Origin: Variovorax sp. UMC13
GTDB lineage: Bacteria > Pseudomonadota > Gammaproteobacteria > Burkholderiales > Burkholderiaceae_C
DNA: 64,000 bases
Reading direction: 5' to 3'
Assembly: GCF_014170375.1 (NCBI RefSeq)
Contig: NZ_LZZW01000010.1
Location: forward strand, 124,001 to 188,000
Shown here: piece by piece, positions 51,174 through 61,914 of the stretch
Layout of the letters: every line of letters begins with the position of its first letter
Numbering within the stretch: position 1 is the stretch's first letter
The notes under the pieces: generated by a model
The model's input: only the letters and a program-made list of their open reading frames with translations
What the model was told of the DNA's origin: nothing
Databases searched by the model: none
Position numbers and translations under genes: made by a program

Positions 51174-52100
51174 ATGGAACGCGCCGATCTCGAACTCGTG
51201 ACCACCGTGCGGCACCGCGGCAGCCTGGCCGCGGCCGCGGCGGCGCTGGGCGTCGCGCCCTCGGTGGTCACCAAGCGGCTGGCCGCGCTCGAGGGCCGGT
51301 TGGGCCAGCGCCTGTTCGAGCGCACCACGCGCCGGCTCAACCTCACGGTCGAGGGCGAGGCCGTGTGCCTGCATGCCGACAAACTGCTCGAAGGTTTCGC
51401 CGCGCTCGAGGCCGAACTCAGCGAGCGCCACAGCGCGCTGCGCGGCCGGCTGCGCATCGCCGCCACGCTGGGCTTCGGCCGGCGCTGGGTCGGGCCGGCG
51501 CTGGCCGAATTCCAGCAGCGCCATCCAGGGCTGCAGATCGACCTGCAGCTCAGCGAGCAGCTGCCCGACCTGGGCGCCGACGGCTACGACGGCGCGCTGT
51601 GGCTGTGGTCGGTGCAGGGGGCGCACAGCGCGCACTGGATTTCGCGCCGGCTCGCGCGCAACCAGCGCATCCTGGTCGCGTCGCCGGCCTACCTGTCGGC
51701 CCACGGCACGCCGCGTGCGCTGGAGGAACTCGCGACGCACGCCTGCCTGATCGTGCGCGAGAACACCGAGGCCCAGGGCGCGGGCCGGGAGCACTGGGCG
51801 CTCAAGCACGACAAGGAGAGCGCGCTGTCGCGCGTGCGGGTACAGGGGCCGCTGTCGAGCAATTCGGGCGAGATGGTGCGCGACTGGTGCCTCGCGGGCC
51901 GCGGCATCATGCTGCGCAGCCTCTGGGACATCGCGCCGCAACTGGCCGCGGGCGAACTGGTACGGGTGCTGCCGCACCACGCGATGCCCGACGCCGACAT
52001 CCACTGGATCGCGCCCTGGCGGCCCAAGACGCCGCGCCGCGTGCGGCTGCTGATCGACTTCCTGGCCGAGCAGTTCCGCAGCGAGCCCTGGAAGCCCTAG
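51174..52100 (+). CDS. LysR-family regulator
   Basis: A 308-residue LysR regulator: winged helix (RGSLAAAAAALGVAPSVVTK) followed by a type 2 periplasmic-binding-like effector domain. It is divergent from the hydrolase-ttuC operon with one operator-like palindrome between, so it probably controls that operon. Its last bases overlap the transporter gene tail to tail by 4 bp. Confidence 0.9.
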   Translation: MERADLELVTTVRHRGSLAAAAAALGVAPSVVTKRLAALEGRLGQRLFERTTRRLNLTVEGEAVCLHADKLLEGFAALEAELSERHSALRGRLRIAATLGFGRRWVGPALAEFQQRHPGLQIDLQLSEQLPDLGADGYDGALWLWSVQGAHSAHWISRRLARNQRILVASPAYLSAHGTPRALEELATHACLIVRENTEAQGAGREHWALKHDKESALSRVRVQGPLSSNSGEMVRDWCLAGRGIMLRSLWDIAPQLAAGELVRVLPHHAMPDADIHWIAPWRPKTPRRVRLLIDFLAEQFRSEPWKP

Positions 52101-52990
52101 CCGGGCCGGCTCTCGCGCACCACCAGGCCCACGCCCAGCGCCGTGACCGCGGTGCCGATCAGCGTCAGCGCCGTGATCTGCTCGGAGAACAGCAGCCAGG
52201 CCATCAGCGCGGTGGTGGGCGGCACCAGGTAGAGCAGGCTGGTGACGGCCGTGGCCGTGCCGCGCTGGATCAGCATGTAGAACAGCGAGCTGCCGCCCAG
52301 CGACAGCACCAGCACCGACCAGGCCATGGCGCCCCCCGAGTGCAGGTTCCATTGGATCGGCGCGGTCTCGAGCAAGGCCAGCGGCGCCGTGACCAGCAGG
52401 GCCGCGCCGAACTGCACCAGGCTCGCGCTGCGCACGTCGCAGGGCGCGACGAAACGCTTCTGGTAGAGCGTGCCGGCGGTGATCGACACCAGCGCGGCCA
52501 GGGCCAGGCTCATGGTCAGCAGGCTGACCTCGCCGCTGTCGCCGAACTTGCGCGACACCACCATCACCAGCCCCGCGAAGCCCAGCAGCAGGCCGGCCCA
52601 CTGCCGCCGTGTGATCGTGCCGCCGCGCATCGACAGCCAGAGGCCGGTCAGCACCGGCTGCAGGCCCACCATCAGCGCCACCAGGCCCGCGCCCATGCCC
52701 GCATGGACCGCGGCCCAGACGCCGGCCAGGTAGCCCGCGTTCACCAGCACGCCGGTCACGGCCAGGTGCCCCACCTGCCCGCGCGTGGCCGGCAGGGCGA
52801 CGCGGGCCAGGCCGACCCACACGGCGAAGCACAGCAGGGAGAGCAGGTAGCGCAGCGCCAGGAACTTGAGCGGCGGCGCATAGGGCATGCCGTAGCGCGC
52901 GACGATGAAGCCGGTGCTCCAGATCAGCACGAACACGCCCGGCAGCACGCGCAGCCAGCCCGCGGTGCGGGCGGCCACCGCCGCGGTCAT
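52097..52990 (-). CDS. EamA-family (DMT) transporter
   Basis: A 297-residue membrane protein with about ten helices arranged as two EamA repeats, each starting with a motif like VLIWSTGFIVARYGM. Such proteins export amino acids or metabolites. The start overlaps pgsA by ATGA, so the two are co-translated, which is a chance arrangement more than a functional one. Confidence 0.87.
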   Translation of the reverse strand: MTAAVAARTAGWLRVLPGVFVLIWSTGFIVARYGMPYAPPLKFLALRYLLSLLCFAVWVGLARVALPATRGQVGHLAVTGVLVNAGYLAGVWAAVHAGMGAGLVALMVGLQPVLTGLWLSMRGGTITRRQWAGLLLGFAGLVMVVSRKFGDSGEVSLLTMSLALAALVSITAGTLYQKRFVAPCDVRSASLVQFGAALLVTAPLALLETAPIQWNLHSGGAMAWSVLVLSLGGSSLFYMLIQRGTATAVTSLLYLVPPTTALMAWLLFSEQITALTLIGTAVTALGVGLVVRESRPG

Positions 52991-53586
52991 TTGGTGCGGG
53001 CCCGGATCTCGGGGATGGCCTTCTGCAGGTAGTACACCATCGACCAGACGGTGAGCACGGCCGACACCCAGATCAGCCACTGGCCCCAGAGGCCGGTGTC
53101 GATGAAGCCGAACAGGTGGCCGTCGAACAGCAGGAAGGGAATGGCCACCATCTGGACCACGGTCTTGACCTTGCCGATCATGTGCACCGCCACGCTCTTG
53201 GCGGCGCCGATCTGCGCCATCCATTCACGCAAGGCCGAGATCGCGATCTCGCGGCCGATGATGATCAGCGCCACGAACACGTCGGCGCGCTGCAGGTGGA
53301 CCAGCACCAGCAGGGAGGCGCAGACCAGGAACTTGTCGGCCACCGGATCGAGGAAGGCGCCGAAGGCCGAGGTCTGGTTGAGCTTGCGCGCGAGGAAGCC
53401 GTCGAGCCAGTCGGTGGCGGCGAACACGATGAACATCACCGTGGCGATGAGGTTGCGCATCGGCTCGGCGATGGGCAGGTAGAAGACGCCCACGATCAAG
53501 GGGATCGCGATGATTCGCGTCCAGGTCATGATCGTCGGCAGGGTCCAGAACATGCCACGATTGTGCATGACGCGAACGGATGTCAT
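52987..53586 (-). CDS. pgsA: CDP-diacylglycerol-glycerol-3-phosphate 3-phosphatidyltransferase
   Basis: A 199-residue membrane enzyme that makes phosphatidylglycerol phosphate from CDP-diacylglycerol. The CDP-alcohol phosphotransferase motif is present: DWLDGFLARKLNQTSAFGAF followed by LDPVADK. The likely functional start may be MFWTLPT at 53,553 rather than the first ATG, which would give 188 residues. Confidence 0.94.
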   Translation of the reverse strand: MTSVRVMHNRGMFWTLPTIMTWTRIIAIPLIVGVFYLPIAEPMRNLIATVMFIVFAATDWLDGFLARKLNQTSAFGAFLDPVADKFLVCASLLVLVHLQRADVFVALIIIGREIAISALREWMAQIGAAKSVAVHMIGKVKTVVQMVAIPFLLFDGHLFGFIDTGLWGQWLIWVSAVLTVWSMVYYLQKAIPEIRARTK

Positions 53587-53599
53587 CGGGGGCGATCCA

Positions 53600-55549
53600 T
53601 CAATGCAGTGCGCGGTAGATTTCCTCGGCCAGATCGGAGGCGATGCCCTCGACCGACGCGATGTCCTCCACGCTCGCGGCCGCCACGCCGCGGATGCCGC
53701 CGAAGCGCTGCAGCAGGCGGGCCCGGCGCTTCGGCCCGATGCCCGGGATGTCCTCGAGCTGGCTGCCGCCCACCCGCACCTTGGCGCGCTTGGCGCGCAT
53801 GCCGGTGATGGCGAAGCGGTGCGCCTCGTCGCGGATCTGCGCCACCAGCATCAGCGCGGCCGAGTCCTTGCCCAGGTAGACCTTCTCGCGGCCATCGGCG
53901 AACACCAGTTCCTCCAGCCCGACCTTGCGGCCTTCGCCCTTCTCCACGCCGACGATCAGCGACAGCGGCAGGCCGAGTTCGCTAAACACCTCGCGCGCCA
54001 TGGAGACCTGGCCCTTGCCGCCGTCGACCAGCACCAGGTCGGGCATGCGCGCGGCGCGGGTGGCCGGCGGCGCGTCGCTGCCCGCGCCGTCGGCATCGCC
54101 GGGCGTGGGCGCGTCGGTCTCTGACGCCATGGCCTCGGCCAGCTTGGCGTAGCGGCGGTGCAGCACCTGGCGCATGGCCGCATAGTCGTCGCCCGGCGTG
54201 ATGCCCTCGATGTTGTAGCGGCGGTACTCGCGGTTCTGCATCGCGTGGTGCTCGAACACCACGCAGGAAGCCTGCGTCGCTTCGCCCGCGGTGTGCGAGA
54301 TGTCGAAGCACTCGACGCGGAAGCTGTCGAGGTCGTCGGGCGCGAGCTCCAGCGCATCGGCCATCGCGCGGGTGCGGGCCTGCTGCGAGCCCTCCTCGGC
54401 CAGCAGCCGCGCGAGCTGCAGGTCGGCGTTGGTCTGGGCCATCTCGAGCCAGTGGCGGCGCTGCTCGCGCGGCTGGAACACGGCCGTGATGCGCACGCCG
54501 GCCTGCTGCGAGATCGCCTCGACCAGTTCGCGGCCCACGGGCTGGCCCAGCACCAGCGTGGCCGGCACCGGCACGTCGATGTAGTGCTGGGCGATGAAAG
54601 CCTCGAGCACCTGCACCTCGATCGGATCGGCGACCGCCGATTCGCCGTCCAGCTCGCCCTCGTGGATCTGGGCCGCATCCTCCACGTGCACCGGAAAGTA
54701 GGCGCGGTCGCCCAGGTGCCGGCCGCCGCGCACCATCGCGAGGTTGACGCAGGCCTTGCCGCCCTGCACCTTGACCGCCAGGATGTCGACGTCCTTGTCG
54801 GAGGCGATCTCGATCGACTGCTGATGCAGCACGCGCGAGATGGCCGACATCTGGTTGCGCAGCTCGGCCGCCTGCTCGAACTCGAGCTTCTCGGCATGGG
54901 TGGTCATGCGCTGCTCGAGCTTGGAGAGCACGGCCTGGGTGTCGCCCATCAGAAAAGCCTCGGCGCTGGCCACGTCCTGCGCGTAGGCCTCGGGGCCGAT
55001 GTGGCCGACGCATGGGGCGCTGCAGCGCTTGATCTGGTAGAGCAGGCAGGGCCGGGTGCGGTTGGCGTAGACCGTGTCCTCGCAGGTGCGCAGCTTGAAG
55101 ACCTTCTGCAGCAGCTGGATCGATTCCTTGACCGCCCAGGCGCTCGGGTACGGACCGAAGAAGCGGTGCTTGCGGTCGGTCGCGCCGCGGTAATAGGCCA
55201 GGCGCGGAAAGGCGTGCGCCGCGATCTTCAGGTAGGGGTAGCTCTTGTCGTCGCGGAACAGGATGTTGTAGCGCGGCTTGAGCGTCTTGATCAGGTTGTT
55301 CTCGAGCAGCAGCGCCTCGGCCTCGGAGCGCACCACGGTGGTCTCCATGCGCACGATCTTGGAGATCATGTGGCCGATGCGGGTGCCGCCATGGCTCTTC
55401 TGGAAATAGTTGGCGACCCGCTTCTTCAGGTTGCGCGCCTTGCCCACGTAGAGCACGGCGCCGGCCGCGTCGAAATAGCGGTAGACGCCCGGCAACTGCG
55501 GCAGGGCCGCGACTTCGCTGAGGAGTTGATCGGAATGCACGTCGGACAT
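53600..55549 (-). CDS. uvrC: Excinuclease ABC subunit C
   Basis: A 649-residue nucleotide excision repair nuclease. It has an N-terminal GIY-YIG domain ([20 protein letters not shown]), a central UVR segment ([13 protein letters not shown]), an RNase H-like second nuclease ([14 protein letters not shown]) and a C-terminal helix-hairpin-helix pair. It cuts on both sides of damage with UvrB. The ATG at 55,549 gives the family start. Confidence 0.96.
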   Translation of the reverse strand: MSDVHSDQLLSEVAALPQLPGVYRYFDAAGAVLYVGKARNLKKRVANYFQKSHGGTRIGHMISKIVRMETTVVRSEAEALLLENNLIKTLKPRYNILFRDDKSYPYLKIAAHAFPRLAYYRGATDRKHRFFGPYPSAWAVKESIQLLQKVFKLRTCEDTVYANRTRPCLLYQIKRCSAPCVGHIGPEAYAQDVASAEAFLMGDTQAVLSKLEQRMTTHAEKLEFEQAAELRNQMSAISRVLHQQSIEIASDKDVDILAVKVQGGKACVNLAMVRGGRHLGDRAYFPVHVEDAAQIHEGELDGESAVADPIEVQVLEAFIAQHYIDVPVPATLVLGQPVGRELVEAISQQAGVRITAVFQPREQRRHWLEMAQTNADLQLARLLAEEGSQQARTRAMADALELAPDDLDSFRVECFDISHTAGEATQASCVVFEHHAMQNREYRRYNIEGITPGDDYAAMRQVLHRRYAKLAEAMASETDAPTPGDADGAGSDAPPATRAARMPDLVLVDGGKGQVSMAREVFSELGLPLSLIVGVEKGEGRKVGLEELVFADGREKVYLGKDSAALMLVAQIRDEAHRFAITGMRAKRAKVRVGGSQLEDIPGIGPKRRARLLQRFGGIRGVAAASVEDIASVEGIASDLAEEIYRALH

Positions 55550-55718
55550 GGCGGCTATTGTGGCTTGCAGGAAAAACCGTGGTCGCCGCAAGTCGGGACC
55601 TCCCCGCTGTGCCACAGGTGAAAGCTGGGGCAAGATCGAAGGGTTGGCACGACACGTGCTCAACGAAGAAGTCGCGTCATGCGACTTTTGTTTTTCAAGA
55701 AATCCCAAAAAAATACCA

Positions 55719-57737
55719 ATGAAGAAAAATCAGCCCTGGTGGGTTCTCACGCCGATCGCCCTGTCGCTCTCGCTCTTCGGATGCGGTGGCAGCGACAACA
55801 ACGGTCCCGTCACCGTCACCCCGCCGATCACTGTCACGCCCCCGGTCGCGGTCGACAACAGCTGCCTCACGACCAACCCCGGCACCACGCCCGTGGTGGT
55901 CGGCTCCGGCGTCCCCGGCGACCCGGCCGCGCCCGAACCGGCCTCCGGCTATGTGCTCGGCCACAAGCTGGTCACGGCCAAGAGCTACATGGTGGTGGCC
56001 AACCACCCGCTGGCCACCAAGGCCGGCTGCGACGTTCTCAAGGCCGGCGGCAGCGCCGCCGACGCGGCGATCGCGGTGCAGGCCGTGCTCGCGCTGGTCG
56101 AACCTCAGTCGAGCAGCCTGGCCGGCGGCGCCTTCATGCTCTATTACGACGTGAAGACCAACAAGGTCCAGGCCTACGACGGCCGCGAGACGGCCCCGGC
56201 CGCCGCCACCGCCGACTACCTGCGCTACATCGACGCGTCCAACCAGACGGTCCCGAAACCCAACGCGCGCGGCAGCGGCCGCTCCATCGGCACGCCCGGC
56301 GTGATGCGCATGCTCGAGATGGCGCACGGCGACCACGGCAAGCTGGCCTGGAAGGACCTGTTCGGCGAAGGCACGCGGCTCGCGACCGACGGCTTCAAGA
56401 TCGGCGGGCGCATGGCCGCGGCCATCGAAGGATCGAAAGATGCGCTGAAGCGTGATGCCGAAGCCACCGCCTACTTCTTCGATGCAGCCGGCGCGCCCAA
56501 GCCGCTCGGCGCCACGCTGACCAACCCGCCCTACGCCGCGGTGCTCAAGGCCATGGCCAGCCAGGGCGCAGACGCGCTGTACACCGGCAAGATCGCCGAA
56601 GACATCGTCGCCAAGATCGGCATCACGCAGGCCGTCGACGGTTCGCCCATCACGCCCGGCCTGACCACGCTGGACGACCTGAAGAACTACCGCCCCAAGC
56701 GCCGCGATCCGGTCTGCACGACCTACCGCGCCTACTACATCTGCAGCATGTCGCCGCCGTCCTCGGGCGGCATCGGCGTGCTGTCGGCGCTGGGCATCCT
56801 GGAAAACTTCAATCTCGACCTGTACAAGCCGACCAACGTGGACCTCGAAGGCGGCAAGCCCACGGTGATGGGCGTGCACCTGGTGACCGAAGCCGAGCGC
56901 CTGGCCTATGCCGACCGCGACAAGTATGTGGCCGACACCGACTTCGTGCCCCTGCCCGGCGGCAGCGCGAACACGCTGCTCAACAAGGACTACATGCGTC
57001 TGCGCGCCGACCTGATCCGGACGACCAAGACCATGGGCGTCGCGCCGGCCGGTGACTTCGGCCTGCCGCCGATCGGCGTGGACACGACCGTCGAGCATGG
57101 CACGACCCACTTCTCGATCGTCGACAAGGAAGGCAACGTGGTCACGATGACGACCACCGTCGAAGGCTCGATGGGTTCGTTCCACATGAGCCACGGTATC
57201 CTGCTGAACAACCAGCTGACCGACTTCAACGCCTCGCCCACCGACAGCACCGGCGCGCTGGTGCCCAACCGTGTCGCACCGGGCAAGCGCCCGCGCAGCA
57301 CGATGGCGCCCACCATGGTCTTCCGTGGCAGTGGCCCTGGCGATTTCGTGATGGCCACCGGTTCGCCGGGCGGCGGCACGATCATCCAGTACGTGGTCAA
57401 GACCGTGGTCGGCGCCCTCGACTGGGGCCTCGATGCACAGCAGGCGACCTCGCTGGTCGATTTCGGTGCCAGCAACTCCAACCCGCCCTCGACCTCGGTC
57501 GGCCGTGAGCATCCGAACATCGTCAAGACCCCGCTCGGCAACGGAACAGACGATGCCGGCGCCAACGATCCGCTGGTGCTCGGCCTCAAGGCCCTCGGCC
57601 ACAACGTCTCGACCAGCGCGCAGTCCAGCGGCATCAGCACCATCATCCGCGTGAAGAACAACACCGGCTCGGTGCTGACCGGCGGCGCCGACCCGCGCCG
57701 TGAAGGCATCGTGCTGGGCGACGTCGTCACGCCCTGA
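55719..57737 (+). CDS. ggt: Gamma-glutamyltransferase lipoprotein
   Basis: A 672-residue gamma-glutamyltranspeptidase. It cleaves glutathione or transfers its gamma-glutamyl group outside the cytoplasm. The N terminus is a lipoprotein signal with lipobox LFGC and C22 as the lipidation site, followed by a Pro/Thr/Val-rich linker. T462, in the [10 protein letters not shown] motif, is the nucleophile released by self-cleavage. Substrate-binding [11 protein letters not shown] is near 550. Lipid anchoring is unusual for this enzyme. Confidence 0.93.
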   Translation: MKKNQPWWVLTPIALSLSLFGCGGSDNNGPVTVTPPITVTPPVAVDNSCLTTNPGTTPVVVGSGVPGDPAAPEPASGYVLGHKLVTAKSYMVVANHPLATKAGCDVLKAGGSAADAAIAVQAVLALVEPQSSSLAGGAFMLYYDVKTNKVQAYDGRETAPAAATADYLRYIDASNQTVPKPNARGSGRSIGTPGVMRMLEMAHGDHGKLAWKDLFGEGTRLATDGFKIGGRMAAAIEGSKDALKRDAEATAYFFDAAGAPKPLGATLTNPPYAAVLKAMASQGADALYTGKIAEDIVAKIGITQAVDGSPITPGLTTLDDLKNYRPKRRDPVCTTYRAYYICSMSPPSSGGIGVLSALGILENFNLDLYKPTNVDLEGGKPTVMGVHLVTEAERLAYADRDKYVADTDFVPLPGGSANTLLNKDYMRLRADLIRTTKTMGVAPAGDFGLPPIGVDTTVEHGTTHFSIVDKEGNVVTMTTTVEGSMGSFHMSHGILLNNQLTDFNASPTDSTGALVPNRVAPGKRPRSTMAPTMVFRGSGPGDFVMATGSPGGGTIIQYVVKTVVGALDWGLDAQQATSLVDFGASNSNPPSTSVGREHPNIVKTPLGNGTDDAGANDPLVLGLKALGHNVSTSAQSSGISTIIRVKNNTGSVLTGGADPRREGIVLGDVVTP

Positions 57738-57785
57738 CAACGCGCCGCACACCGTGCGGCAATGCGCTAGGCTCCCGCGATCGAC

Positions 57786-57805
57786 AGGCCGCGGGGGCCT
57801 TTTTC
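57786..57805 (+). terminator. Terminator-like hairpin after ggt
   Basis: AGGCC, 5-nt loop and GGCCT with five T. A short stem just upstream of earP; probably the ggt terminator. Confidence 0.6.
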
Positions 57806-57822
57806 ATTTGCGGACCGACTTC

Positions 57823-58926
57823 ATGCGCTGGGACATCTTCTGCCGGGTCATCGACAACCATGGCGACCTGGGCGTCTGCTGGCGCCTCGCGCGCCAGCTG
57901 GCCGCGCGCGGTGAAAGCGCGCGCCTGTGGGTCGACGACGGCCGCGCGCTGGCCTGGATGGCGCCTGGCGGATGCCCGGGCGTGGCGGTGGTCGACTGGT
58001 CGGACGCCGAGGCGGTCGAAGCGGCTGCACAGGCGGCCCCGCCCGACGTGCTGGTCGAGGCCTTCGGCTGCGAGCCGGCCCCGGCGCTGATCGCACGCTA
58101 CGCCGAACATGCGCGCACGCCCGGCTTTCGCGGCGCTTGGATCAACCTCGAATACCTGTCGGCCGAACCGTATGTCGAGCGGCTGCACACCCTGCCCTCC
58201 TCGGTCTTCCGCGGGCCGGGCGAAGGACTGACCAAACGCTTCTTCTATCCCGGTTTCAGCCCGCGCACCGGCGGCCTGCTGCGCGAGCCCGAACTGGCCG
58301 CGCGCCAGGCCGGCTTCGACCGCGCTTCCTGGCTGGCCGCGCAGGGCATCGGATGGCAGCCCGGCGAACGGCTGGTGTCGCTGTTCTGCTACGAGCCGGC
58401 ACGACTCGCGGCGCTGCTCGGGCAATGGGCCGCGGGCGAGGCACCGGTGCGCCTGCTGGTCACGGCCGGCCGCGCCGCGCAGGCCGTGCGCACGGCGCTG
58501 GCGCTGGCGGCGGACGCCCCCGCCGCGACCGCGGGCCGCCTGTCGGTCCACTTCCTGCCGCTGCTGACGCAGGACGACTTCGACGCGCTGCTGTGGAGCT
58601 GCGACCTCAATTTCGTGCGTGGGGAAGACTCGCTGGTGCGCGCGCTCTGGGCCGGCCTGCCCTTCGCCTGGCAGATCTACCCGCAGGACGACGATGCGCA
58701 CCACGTCAAACTCGAGGCTTTTCTCGATGCCATCGAGGCGCCGCCCAGCCTGCGGGCGTTCCATCGCGCATGGAACGACACCCACGATGCCGATCCATCG
58801 GCGCCGGATGCGGCCACGCTCGACGACTGGGCCCGGGCCGCGCAACGCGCGCGTGACGCGCAACGGGCCCAGGACGACCTGCTGACGCAGCTGATGCGCT
58901 TCGTCGACGCGCTGCCCCGACCCTAG
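57823..58926 (+). CDS. earP: EF-P arginine 32 rhamnosyltransferase
   Basis: A 367-residue glycosyltransferase that attaches rhamnose from TDP-rhamnose to Arg32 of EF-P, making the factor active. The conserved N-terminal DNxGD is D11 to D15 in RVIDNHGDLGV. The donor-site sequence FVRGEDSLVRALWAG lies near residue 265. It is followed by a convergent hydratase and then efp, its substrate. Confidence 0.95.
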   Translation: MRWDIFCRVIDNHGDLGVCWRLARQLAARGESARLWVDDGRALAWMAPGGCPGVAVVDWSDAEAVEAAAQAAPPDVLVEAFGCEPAPALIARYAEHARTPGFRGAWINLEYLSAEPYVERLHTLPSSVFRGPGEGLTKRFFYPGFSPRTGGLLREPELAARQAGFDRASWLAAQGIGWQPGERLVSLFCYEPARLAALLGQWAAGEAPVRLLVTAGRAAQAVRTALALAADAPAATAGRLSVHFLPLLTQDDFDALLWSCDLNFVRGEDSLVRALWAGLPFAWQIYPQDDDAHHVKLEAFLDAIEAPPSLRAFHRAWNDTHDADPSAPDAATLDDWARAAQRARDAQRAQDDLLTQLMRFVDALPRP

Positions 58927-59699
58927 ACCAGGGTCAGCGTCGCCTCGCCGATGCCCTCGAAAGCCGCGTGCACCACGGCCGGCCCCTCGAGCCAGACCAT
59001 GCCGCACCACGAACCGGTGGTCAGCACGCTGCCGGCCGGCAGCCGGTCGTGGCGCGCCACGCCGTGCTGCAGCCACTGCGGCGCCATCCACATCGGGTCG
59101 CCGCAGGGGTGCGCGCCCTGGTAGCGCCCGCGCTGCACGCCGTCGACGGTGAGCGTGGCGACCTGCTGCTGCCAGTCGACGGCCTGCATCGGCCGCCACT
59201 CGCCCAGCACCAGCGCGCCATTGGACTGCAGGTCGGCCATGCGCAGCGGCGCCGGCGCATGCTCGCCGCCCTGCCAGCGGTAGTCGACCAGTTCGATCGA
59301 CACGGCCATCGCGTCGAACAGCGCGGCCGGATCGTGCACCGCGCGGGCCGCCAGGTCGACCGCCGAGACGTCGCGCGCCAGCCGGAACGCGACCTCGATC
59401 TCGATGCCCAGGCGGTGGAAATCGGCCACCGCGAGGCGGCCTTGCGAAGGGCGCACCCACACGGGCGGCAGCCGGGCGAACGCCGCGACCGAGGTCGGCG
59501 TCGGACCGCCGCCCTTCCAGGCGCCGGGCGCCTCGGGGTCGTCGGACCAGCCGAGTTCGGCGGCCACGCGTTCCTGCACGGTGTGGATGTCTTCGGGCGT
59601 GAGCGCCGTGTCTTTCCAGGGGGTCTCGTCCGCGGCGATGCCGCTGCGACGGGCCGCGACGAGCGCGGCGGCGATGTCGTTGAGGGTGTCGTTTTGCAC
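58923..59699 (-). CDS. 2-keto-4-pentenoate hydratase family protein
   Basis: A 258-residue protein of the fumarylacetoacetate hydrolase / MhpD fold. Metal-binding acidic residues appear in GIEIEVAFRLARD, and a C-terminal GSVLTTGSWCGMVW follows. The start is GTG. It lies between earP and efp on the other strand and overlaps the earP end by 4 bp. Substrate unknown; probably unrelated to EF-P. Confidence 0.83.
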   Translation of the reverse strand: MQNDTLNDIAAALVAARRSGIAADETPWKDTALTPEDIHTVQERVAAELGWSDDPEAPGAWKGGGPTPTSVAAFARLPPVWVRPSQGRLAVADFHRLGIEIEVAFRLARDVSAVDLAARAVHDPAALFDAMAVSIELVDYRWQGGEHAPAPLRMADLQSNGALVLGEWRPMQAVDWQQQVATLTVDGVQRGRYQGAHPCGDPMWMAPQWLQHGVARHDRLPAGSVLTTGSWCGMVWLEGPAVVHAAFEGIGEATLTLV

Positions 59700-59875
59700 C
59701 CGCCAAGTCTGCCCGAAATGGGAAGGCTTCGTGAAAACCGCTAAAATCAGCGGCTATCCAAAATTTGCCGCCGCTGTCCAACTGCGAATGTTCAAGTCCG
59801 CAGCGTTGCAATCGTTGATTGCAAATAGCTTCGACGGCCTGCCGCAACCCTGCGGCCAACCAGCCAGACAACGTT

Positions 59876-60430
59876 ATGAAAATCGCTCAAGAAATCCGCG
59901 CCGGCAACGTGATCATGCACGGCAAGGACCCGATGGTCGTCCTCAAGACCGAATACAGCCGTGGCGGCCGCAACTCGGCCACCGTGCGCATGAAGCTCAA
60001 GAGCCTGATCGCCAACTTCAACACCGAACAGGTGTTCAAGGCCGACGACAAGATCGACCAGATCGTGCTCGAGAAGAAGGAGTGCACCTACTCCTACTTC
60101 GCCGACCCGATGTACGTCTGCATGGACACCGAGTACAACCAGTACGAAGTCGAAGCCGAGAACATGGGCGACGCGCTGAACTACCTCGAAGACGGCATGC
60201 CGGTCGAAGTGGTGTTCTACGACGGCAAGGCCATCTCGGTCGAACTGCCGACCAGCGTCGAGCGCGAGATCACCTGGACCGAACCCGCCGTCAAGGGCGA
60301 CACCTCGGGCAAGGTGCTCAAGCCCGCCAAGATCTCGACCGGCTTCGAAGTGCCCGTGCCGCTGTTCGTGTCGCAAGGCGACAAGATCGAAATCGACACC
60401 CGCACCGGCGAATACCGCAAGCGCGTCTAA
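59876..60430 (+). CDS. efp: Translation elongation factor P
   Basis: A 184-residue EF-P with three beta domains; it rescues ribosomes stalled at polyproline stretches. The tip of domain I carries Arg32 ([10 protein letters not shown]) where other bacteria have Lys, matching the EarP pathway. The phage initiator's (Pro-Ser) repeats are not consecutive prolines and so should not need it. Confidence 0.96.
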   Translation: MKIAQEIRAGNVIMHGKDPMVVLKTEYSRGGRNSATVRMKLKSLIANFNTEQVFKADDKIDQIVLEKKECTYSYFADPMYVCMDTEYNQYEVEAENMGDALNYLEDGMPVEVVFYDGKAISVELPTSVEREITWTEPAVKGDTSGKVLKPAKISTGFEVPVPLFVSQGDKIEIDTRTGEYRKRV

Positions 60431-60470
60431 AGAGAAACGGGGCCCTCCGGGCCTTTGCTCCGCACATCCC

Positions 60471-60497
60471 CAAGGGCTCCGCAAGGAGCCCTTGTCG
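60471..60497 (+). terminator. Hairpin after efp
   Basis: CAAGGGCTCC, GCAA loop and GGAGCCCTTG, followed by TCGTTT. The stem is perfect at 10 bp, the T tract poor. The region from 60,431 to 60,749 holds nothing else I can identify. Confidence 0.75.
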
Positions 60498-60749
60498 TTT
60501 GTGCACCGGCCGGCACCCCGAGGCCGCCCCTGCCTGCCGCGCAAGCAGCGCGGCCCTGCTCATTTGTCATCGGTTCGTTTCGCCGATGCCGCGCGCGCCT
60601 GCCGGTCGTCGCCACCCCTTCCAAAGCGTGATGGATTTGCAGCCCGACGGCCTCCTCTGTCGTCGGCGGGACGTTTCACGGCTTCGATGCGCTCCTACCA
60701 TCGCCGCCGCTTGCACCGTCCTCCAACGCACTCCAAAAAGGTTGCTTTC

Positions 60750-61877
60750 ATGCCATCGCTTCACATCGACCACGGCCGACACTCATCGCGCCGGCCCTCC
60801 CTTCTGCATACCCTGCTCATGGGCCTGTGCCTCGCGGCCGGCCTGGCCCAGGCCCAGGCCCCCGCGCCGGTCGGACCACCCGGCAGGCTGTACCTGCCCG
60901 AGGTGGCGAACAACACGATCGCGGTGATCGACACCGCCACCGCCAAGATCACCGAACGCATCCCGGTGACCTTCCCCGCGGCGCGCCCCGCGGTGATGGC
61001 CGCCACGCTCGACGGCAGCAAGATCTACGTCGACAACTTCGGCCTGGTGCCCGCCACCATCTCGGTGATCGACCGCAAGAGCGGCGGCGTGAAAACGGTG
61101 CCGGTCGAAAGCACCCCGCTGGGCGCCTTCACCTCCCTGGACGGCAGCGAGATCTACCTGCCCGAGGTCGGCTTCGTGGTCGAAGTCGTCAGCACCAAGA
61201 CCGACGCCGTGGTGCGCCGGCTGCGCTTCCCGGACATCCCGGTGTCCTCGATCAGCGGACCCGACGGCAAGCTCTACGTGGGCTTCCAGTCGGGCCTGCT
61301 GGGCGTCTACGACCCGCTGACCGGCGCCGAGATCAAGAGGCCGATCTGGAGCGGCGGCCTCGGGCCCTTCTGGTTCAGCTTCACCGCCGACGGCAGGAAG
61401 CTCTATGTCGACACGGTCAACCAGATCGGCGTGATCGACGTCGCGAACTGGATGCTGACCAAGACCCTCAGCACCCACACCAGCGGCGTCTACCGGCCCT
61501 CCGATCCGGGCGCCTTCGTCTCCACCCTGTCGCCCGACGGCACCAAGCTCTACGTCACGGTGTTCGGCGACACCGGGCTGCGCGTGCTGGACGTGGCCAC
61601 CGACAAGATCATCAAGGTCATTCCCACCACCGGCTCCACCACCAGCGTGATGTTCAGCGCCGACGGCACGCGCGGCTACATCAGCGACCTGGGCCCCAGC
61701 TCGGCCAAGTTCAAGGGCCCGCTGGGCGAGGTGGTGCTGTTCGGCAACCTCGTGACCCTGGGCCTGCTGGGGTCCGGGCAGGTGATCGTGTTCGACCCGA
61801 AGACCGACCAGACGGTGGGCGCGCCGATCCCGACCGAAGCAGGTCCGGGCGTTCCGGCCTGGGTGCCCCTGCTCTGA
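60750..61877 (+). CDS. Secreted YncE-like beta-propeller protein
   Basis: A 375-residue exported protein. The signal peptide ends near residue 37 (GLCLAAGLAQAQA). The mature part has seven-bladed propeller repeats, seen as recurring YVDNF, VIDxxT and SxDGxKLYV patterns. It resembles YncE-type surface proteins whose function is unknown. It shares its layout with the next gene, so the pair is likely a duplication. Confidence 0.85.
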   Translation: MPSLHIDHGRHSSRRPSLLHTLLMGLCLAAGLAQAQAPAPVGPPGRLYLPEVANNTIAVIDTATAKITERIPVTFPAARPAVMAATLDGSKIYVDNFGLVPATISVIDRKSGGVKTVPVESTPLGAFTSLDGSEIYLPEVGFVVEVVSTKTDAVVRRLRFPDIPVSSISGPDGKLYVGFQSGLLGVYDPLTGAEIKRPIWSGGLGPFWFSFTADGRKLYVDTVNQIGVIDVANWMLTKTLSTHTSGVYRPSDPGAFVSTLSPDGTKLYVTVFGDTGLRVLDVATDKIIKVIPTTGSTTSVMFSADGTRGYISDLGPSSAKFKGPLGEVVLFGNLVTLGLLGSGQVIVFDPKTDQTVGAPIPTEAGPGVPAWVPLL

Positions 61878-61914
61878 GCGCTTTCGCGCCGCGAACCATC
61901 CAGGAGTCCTGACC

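Noticed and set aside
59700..59875. Promoter for efp in the gap before it
   Set aside because: TAAAAT at about 59,741 could be a -10, but no convincing -35 lies 16-18 bp upstream, so I did not list it.
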